Source of the DNA: Gracilaria gracilis
Taxonomy: Eukaryota > Rhodophyta > Florideophyceae > Gracilariales > Gracilariaceae
Direction: 5' to 3'
DNA: 64,000 bases
Assembly (NCBI GenBank): GCA_030374805.1
Contig: JARGSG010000184.1
Span: forward strand, 609,001 to 673,000
Shown here: positions 62,926 to 64,000 of the stretch, one piece after another
Numbering within the stretch: the first letter of the stretch is position 1
Layout of the letters: every line of letters begins with the position of its first letter
Translations under genes and position numbers: made by a program
The notes under the pieces: generated by a model
Seen by the model: the letters and a program-made list of their open reading frames with translations, nothing else
Databases searched by the model: none
What the model was told of the DNA's origin: nothing

Positions 62926-64000
62926 ATGGACGCGAAAAAGGAACACCGCCATTCCAAGGAATTAACCATGGTTGATTGGGTGGTGAAGCTCATGAACTTC
63001 AACATGCTGCTGTTTCTTCCACGGAAGGCAAGCAATTTCCGATGGGCGATCACCTCGAAGGATGTTCCTTGCTACCGCGGGGAATTCTCAGGCGGCCAGT
63101 TCACCAAAGTATACGGGCGCGTAACGTCCAAGTATAAATTCCACCCTCAGCAGCAGTATGAGAACGCCATGAGGCGTTTCGATGTGGTAGATGCGCTTGG
63201 TGCGCAAATGAAACAAACTGGAAACCTAGCGTTCTACAAAGCCATACTCGGACAGAATACGCTACCCGACATGACTGAACACGAAGTGGATCTCACGAGA
63301 ATCGGAGACCTGAACACCATTTCTGCCTCCGGTGATTACTTGTATCGAGAGATACTCAGTCGCAAGAATGAAAAAGCAGCTCAGGCTGCGCGAGCGAGTT
63401 ACGCAAGGGGTTATAGTCGAGTCGTGGATGCATTGGACTCCGAAGATTGGAAGAGACTGCGGACCGAACTTCGAAACAGTCAACATTTGGGTGCTGGAGT
63501 CGAGGACACGCCTGGGGAGAGCGTGCTGTTAGTGGCACTGTCGTACAAGGGTACTAGCGTTAAGATCACTCGTCGAATGCGCCTGTTCAAGGAAGATGGA
63601 ACTCCAGATGATGAAGAAGGATTGCTAGCTCAGACGGAAATTGATATGTCCTCCGATTTCGTTGACGATTTCCGTTGGAGTCAACTAGTGAGGTCTTGCA
63701 AAGCAATCGCGAAGCAAAGGGGTATAGACAAGATTCGAGTTTGGATCGACCGGCTCGTGATGATGGGTCGCAGCATAGAAGAACGCAGCCAGGTTTACGA
63801 AGTACTCGAGTGGGAGGAGTTTGGTATGTTTGCGTACGCTGTTTGTCCAGTGGTTCGATTGTATGATGCGCAGGAACCTCTGTACGGCACTGATTTCTGG
63901 AGGAAACTGGAAACTGTTCTTGGCGTTGCTGGGAGAGGGATAGTAGTGGATGACTACATGCTTCGCAAGTATGACAAGACCTTATACTTCGGATCTTCCA
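62926..64000 (+). CDS. 5' part of an unknown gene, open to the window end
   Basis: ATG 62926 with a good start context (ACAATGG). The frame stays open for 358 codons to the edge, too long to be chance. The N-terminal part is basic (MDAKKEHRHSKELTMVDWVV). The middle has charged helices (RKNEKAAQAARASYARGYSR). The last third has alternating hydrophobic strands and helices (RGIDKIRVWIDRLVMMGRSI, EFGMFAYAVCPVVRLYDA). The VWIDRL...ER...A pattern faintly recalls the HET domain motif (xWIDxLC), but the Cys is missing, so I do not assign it. The frame is open upstream to about 62782 without another ATG. Confidence 0.75.
   Translation, partial: MDAKKEHRHSKELTMVDWVVKLMNFNMLLFLPRKASNFRWAITSKDVPCYRGEFSGGQFTKVYGRVTSKYKFHPQQQYENAMRRFDVVDALGAQMKQTGNLAFYKAILGQNTLPDMTEHEVDLTRIGDLNTISASGDYLYREILSRKNEKAAQAARASYARGYSRVVDALDSEDWKRLRTELRNSQHLGAGVEDTPGESVLLVALSYKGTSVKITRRMRLFKEDGTPDDEEGLLAQTEIDMSSDFVDDFRWSQLVRSCKAIAKQRGIDKIRVWIDRLVMMGRSIEERSQVYEVLEWEEFGMFAYAVCPVVRLYDAQEPLYGTDFWRKLETVLGVAGRGIVVDDYMLRKYDKTLYFGSS

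Noticed and set aside
62926..64000. HET-domain assignment
   Set aside because: Only a loose WID...ER...A pattern is present and the characteristic Cys is missing.
1..64000. CRISPR array, prokaryotic operons or viral replication genes
   Set aside because: No regularly spaced identical short repeats, no Shine-Dalgarno-spaced gene clusters and no viral structural or replication genes beyond LTR retrotransposons were seen.

Overview
This is a eukaryotic nuclear window that is rich in transposable elements and pseudogenes. The evidence is chromodomain Ty3/gypsy retrotransposons, a PIF/Harbinger and a Tc1/mariner transposon, a COPII-type SEC16 relic, a PH-domain pseudokinase, RS/RRM-type genes and no bacterial-style operons. 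Genes and relics read mostly without introns, which suits a compact, intron-poor protist or alga. I cannot name the species from sequence alone.

Layout. (1) 1-6.2 kb: the 3' end of an unknown gene, a decayed SEC16 gene on the minus strand, and a PIF/Harbinger transposase with an open frame. (2) 6.2-17.6 kb: old chromovirus A on the minus strand, with 217-bp LTRs and a broken gag-pol, plus a long antisense (+ strand) gene between pol and the 3' LTR. (3) 17.7-29.3 kb: a Tc1/mariner element with TIRs and a TA duplication, split by chromovirus B on the plus strand (997-bp 5' LTR, truncated 3' LTR, AAGAC duplication). B also has an antisense gene between pol and its 3' LTR. (4) 29.4-29.85 kb: a MITE-like element. 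(5) 30-38 kb: a PH-pseudokinase gene cut in two by Ty3/gypsy element C (identical 264-bp LTRs, GGTAT duplication). C itself carries a tRNA-like insertion. (6) 38.7-47.8 kb: two unrelated-looking zinc-knuckle genes flanking Ty3/gypsy element D (identical 350-bp LTRs, CAAAT duplication, one unbroken 1533-aa gag-pol). (7) 48.4-61 kb: a tandem segmental duplication of two gene families, X (basic, proline- and arginine-rich, + strand, three copies) and Y (RS-rich with an RRM-like C-terminus, - strand, two copies). Copy Y1 is broken by a 458-bp near-perfect palindrome with tRNA-like modules in both arms. (8) 61-64 kb: about 1.9 kb of apparently non-coding DNA, then an unknown gene running off the window end.

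The four retroelements form two lineages. A and B have YLDD reverse transcriptases, a C-terminal chromodomain and an extra antisense ORF. C and D have a WxDD reverse transcriptase, a spaced CX4C zinc knuckle and also a chromodomain. The most unusual observations are the shared antisense accessory ORFs of A and B, the recent but integrase-defective insertions C and D, the palindromic Pol III-like element, and the extreme enrichment of CCGNNCGG octamers confined to element A.
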